DNA of 7,578 nucleotides from contig JBASNZ010000019.1 in NCBI GenBank assembly GCA_049657775.1, positions 1 to 7,578 of the forward strand, given 5' to 3'. The first letter of the stretch is position 1, and each line of letters starts with the position of its first letter. The notes under the pieces were generated by a model. That model searched no databases and was not told the origin of the DNA. It was given only the letters and a program-made list of their open reading frames with translations. Of the stretch, positions 6,648 through 7,578 are shown in pieces. Source of the DNA: JBASNZ01 sp049657775. GTDB lineage: Bacteria > Actinomycetota > Coriobacteriia > Anaerosomatales > Anaerosomataceae. The position numbers and the translations under genes were made by a program.

Positions 6648-6667
6648 ACCGTGCCTTCCACACCGTG
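6640..6667. repeat. Exact 14-nt tandem duplication
   Basis: CCTTCCACACCGTG occurs twice head-to-tail with no mismatch, at 6640-6653 and 6654-6667. Either copy can pair with GTGGAAGG at 6626-6633. Only two units are present, so this is not an array; it lies about 100 nt past the 3' end of the tRNA-Sec gene. Confidence 0.85.
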
Positions 6668-6716
6668 GAGGGCGCCGACACACGTTCTCTCCTCGGCGGG
6701 CGGGCGGCAGACACGA

Positions 6717-6748
6717 CTCGCGTAGATAGCGAGCGCCCCGAGGGGCGC
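6717..6748 (-). terminator. Probable terminator region of tRNA-Sec: two tandem stem-loops
   Basis: The perfect inverted repeat GCGCCCCGAGGGGCGC (6733-6748) begins 15 nt past the encoded CCA of the tRNA. A second stem CTCGC/GCGAG (6717-6721 with 6729-6733, 7-nt loop) follows at once. There is no T-run, so factor-independent termination is uncertain, but position and strength suit an RNA-gene terminator or a 3' processing boundary. Confidence 0.4.
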
Positions 6749-6763
6749 CCGCATTCGTGCATA

Positions 6764-6860
6764 TGGCGGAGGCGTGTGCGAATCGAACACACCCGGGACG
6801 CTCTTCACGCCCCACAACGGTTTTGAAGACCGCGGAGCCCACCAGGACCCATTCGCCTCC
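6764..6860 (-). tRNA. selC: Selenocysteine tRNA, anticodon UCA (selC)
   Basis: 97 nt including an encoded CCA (6764-6766) and discriminator G (6767). It delivers selenocysteine at in-frame UGA codons together with SelB. The fold follows bacterial tRNA-Sec piece by piece: acceptor 5' strand GGAGGCGA, 2-nt linker AT, an unusually long 6-bp D stem GGGTCC/GGGCTC with a 4-nt loop TGGT, one linker base, anticodon stem GCGGT/ACCGT around the loop CTTCAAA (anticodon TCA, 6824-6826), a long variable arm with a 6-bp stem GGGGCG/CGTCCC and 7-nt loop, T arm GTGTG/CGCAC with loop TTCGATT, and acceptor 3' strand ACGCCTCC. This aligns segment for segment with E. coli selC as I recall it. One oddity: the eighth acceptor pair is A opposite A, leaving 7 acceptor pairs plus 5 T-stem pairs. 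The selB end lies about 320 nt upstream on the same strand, strongly supporting the call. Confidence 0.95.
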
Positions 6861-6868
6861 AAGCGGTC

Positions 6869-6897
6869 ATTGTGGGGACGACATCGTGCGGTGTCAA
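6869..6897 (-). promoter_or_regulatory. Promoter of tRNA-Sec
   Basis: On the minus strand, a perfect TTGACA (6892-6897) is followed after exactly 17 nt by CACAAT (6869-6874, 4 of 6 to consensus). The first tRNA base follows after 8 nt, so transcription would start at or within a base or two of the mature 5' end. selC therefore appears to be transcribed on its own and not from selB. Confidence 0.6.
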
Positions 6898-6900
6898 ACG

Positions 6901-7143
6901 AACCGCGTGAGCGTGGCCGACGATGGCCCCGGCCTGCGCCTGGAGGACGTCTCGCGTGTGTTCGACCGGTTCTACCGCGCCCACGGCCCCAGGGATGAGA
7001 CGAGCGGCGGCAATGGACTTGGCCCGGCGATCACCCGACGGCTGATCGAACTCCACGGCGGGTCGGTCATGGCCGCCAACCGCCCCGAGAGCGGCGCCGA
7101 GTTTGTCGTGTGCCTGCCGAGAAGAGACGCGCCGAAGGCCTAG
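6901..7143 (+). pseudogene. C-terminal stub of a sensor histidine kinase (HATPase domain)
   Basis: About 80 residues with clear kinase boxes: RVSVADDGPGL (G1 box, DxGxG), VFDRFYR (F box), GGNGLGPAITRRLIELHGG (G2 box) and the closing GAEFVVCLP strand, ending with TAG at 7141-7143. In two-component kinases this is the second half of the ATP-binding domain. The N box, the phospho-accepting histidine helix, and any sensor or membrane part are absent. The open frame continues upstream only through the antisense of tRNA-Sec, where it has no kinase sequence, and no credible start or ribosome binding site exists. The G2 box has Pro where Leu is usual (GLGPAI for GLGLAI), consistent with decay. It is read opposite to selB and selC, and its broken end abuts the selC promoter. 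I read it as a truncated gene left by a rearrangement; a functional short protein is unlikely. Confidence 0.75.
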
Positions 7144-7178
7144 CGGCGACACGCCAAGGGCCGTGCCCCGCGGCGCAC

Positions 7179-7578
7179 TCAGCCGCGCTTCCCGAGCGTG
7201 CGCTCGTCGCCATCGCGCTTGGTCACGCCCTGGGAGTCGAAGTACTCGAGCAGCGGCACGATGTACTTGCGGCTGGAGCCTGTGATGTCGCGCGCGTCTT
7301 TGGCGAGGATCGTTCCGTGCTCGTGCAGGTACGCCACGATCTTCTCGCGCGCGGCCACCACCGTCGCAGCGTCGAAGTGCAGGTCCGGCCCCAGACGTAC
7401 CACAGCGCCCTCGGCCACCAGCTTGGTGAGCACCTTGCGCACCACACCGGCGTCGGCACCTATCGCGGAGGCGAGCTCCGCGACCGTGCCCGGTGCGAGT
7501 CCCTGCTCGGCAAGCAGCGGCACGAGCGCGGCGCGTGCGGAGTCCTCGCTCGCGAGCGCGGTCGACGCCGCTTTGGGG
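7179..7578 (-). CDS. selB: Selenocysteine-specific elongation factor SelB, C-terminal winged-helix region (5' part outside window)
   Basis: The last 132 residues are present, open to the window edge and ending in TGA at 7179-7181. SelB is the EF-Tu-like GTPase that carries Sec-tRNA to the ribosome; its C-terminal winged-helix domains bind the SECIS hairpin in the mRNA. The visible sequence fits two such winged helices. The first covers the LAPGTVAELASAIGADAG to VVRLGPDLHF stretch. The second contains the signature RDITGSSRKYIVPLLEYFD followed by GVTKRDGDERTL, which is the hallmark end of SelB. The GTG at 7523 is internal, since the family-like sequence continues upstream of it. The GTPase domain cannot be seen here. 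The adjacent tRNA-Sec on the same strand makes a selB-selC locus, and a selA just beyond the right edge is plausible but not shown. Confidence 0.9.
   Translation of the reverse strand, partial: PKAASTALASEDSARAALVPLLAEQGLAPGTVAELASAIGADAGVVRKVLTKLVAEGAVVRLGPDLHFDAATVVAAREKIVAYLHEHGTILAKDARDITGSSRKYIVPLLEYFDSQGVTKRDGDERTLGKRG

Noticed and set aside
6395..6770. A hidden selenoprotein with in-frame UGA near the selenocysteine locus
   Set aside because: I read UGA-interrupted frames here and in the main genes; none continues into family-like sequence, and the intact genes end at stops matching their family lengths.
6757..6900. Upstream part of the kinase-stub reading frame, and other short frames through this segment
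   Set aside because: The segment is tRNA-Sec and its promoter on the minus strand; open frames across it are chance.
7144..7178. GGGC-CGT-GCCC stem in the gap between the kinase stub and selB as a shared terminator
   Set aside because: A 4-bp stem without a T-run on either strand is not enough support.

Overview
The window is GC-rich throughout, gene-dense and largely organised in overlapping operons. Its content suggests an anaerobe that tolerates some oxygen and uses selenocysteine: an ECF-type cobalt/nickel importer, a class A flavodiiron protein, a SelB fragment and a selenocysteine tRNA. A high-GC anaerobic actinobacterium of the Coriobacteriia type would fit, but that is an inference from gene content and base composition; nothing here proves the taxon.

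Layout. (1) Positions 1-1944, plus strand: the end of cbiM, then cbiQ and cbiO, joined by TGATG and ATGA stop/start overlaps, forming a cobalt or nickel importer with no cbiN between M and Q. (2) Positions 1945-2027: a short convergent gap with palindromes and a weak terminator-like stem with a T-run for the minus strand. (3) Positions 2028-4286, minus strand: a polyprenyl diphosphate synthase followed 57 nt later by an A-type flavodiiron protein, probably one operon with a candidate promoter at 4344-4372. (4) Positions 4409-6394, minus strand: a compact three-gene operon of a short nitroreductase, a FetA-like ATPase and a FetB (UPF0014) permease, each overlapping the next by about 10 nt. (5) Positions 6395-7578: a selenocysteine locus. 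A 97-nt tRNA-Sec (selC, UCA anticodon, encoded CCA) lies at 6764-6860 on the minus strand with a good promoter. The C-terminus of SelB runs off the right edge on the same strand. Between them, on the opposite strand, is the C-terminal stub of a sensor histidine kinase. Downstream of selC is about 370 nt of non-genic sequence holding hairpins, an exact 14-nt tandem duplication and what may be a frameshifted coding remnant.

How the genes fit together (inference): Co/Ni uptake, selenocysteine insertion, O2 or NO scavenging by the flavodiiron protein and possible iron export by FetAB are all plausible needs of an anaerobe with metal- and selenium-dependent redox enzymes. I found no convincing new system. 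The parts most worth a second look are the selC neighbourhood, with its missed RNA gene, truncated kinase, repeats and decayed ORF, and the translational coupling of a nitroreductase to FetAB.
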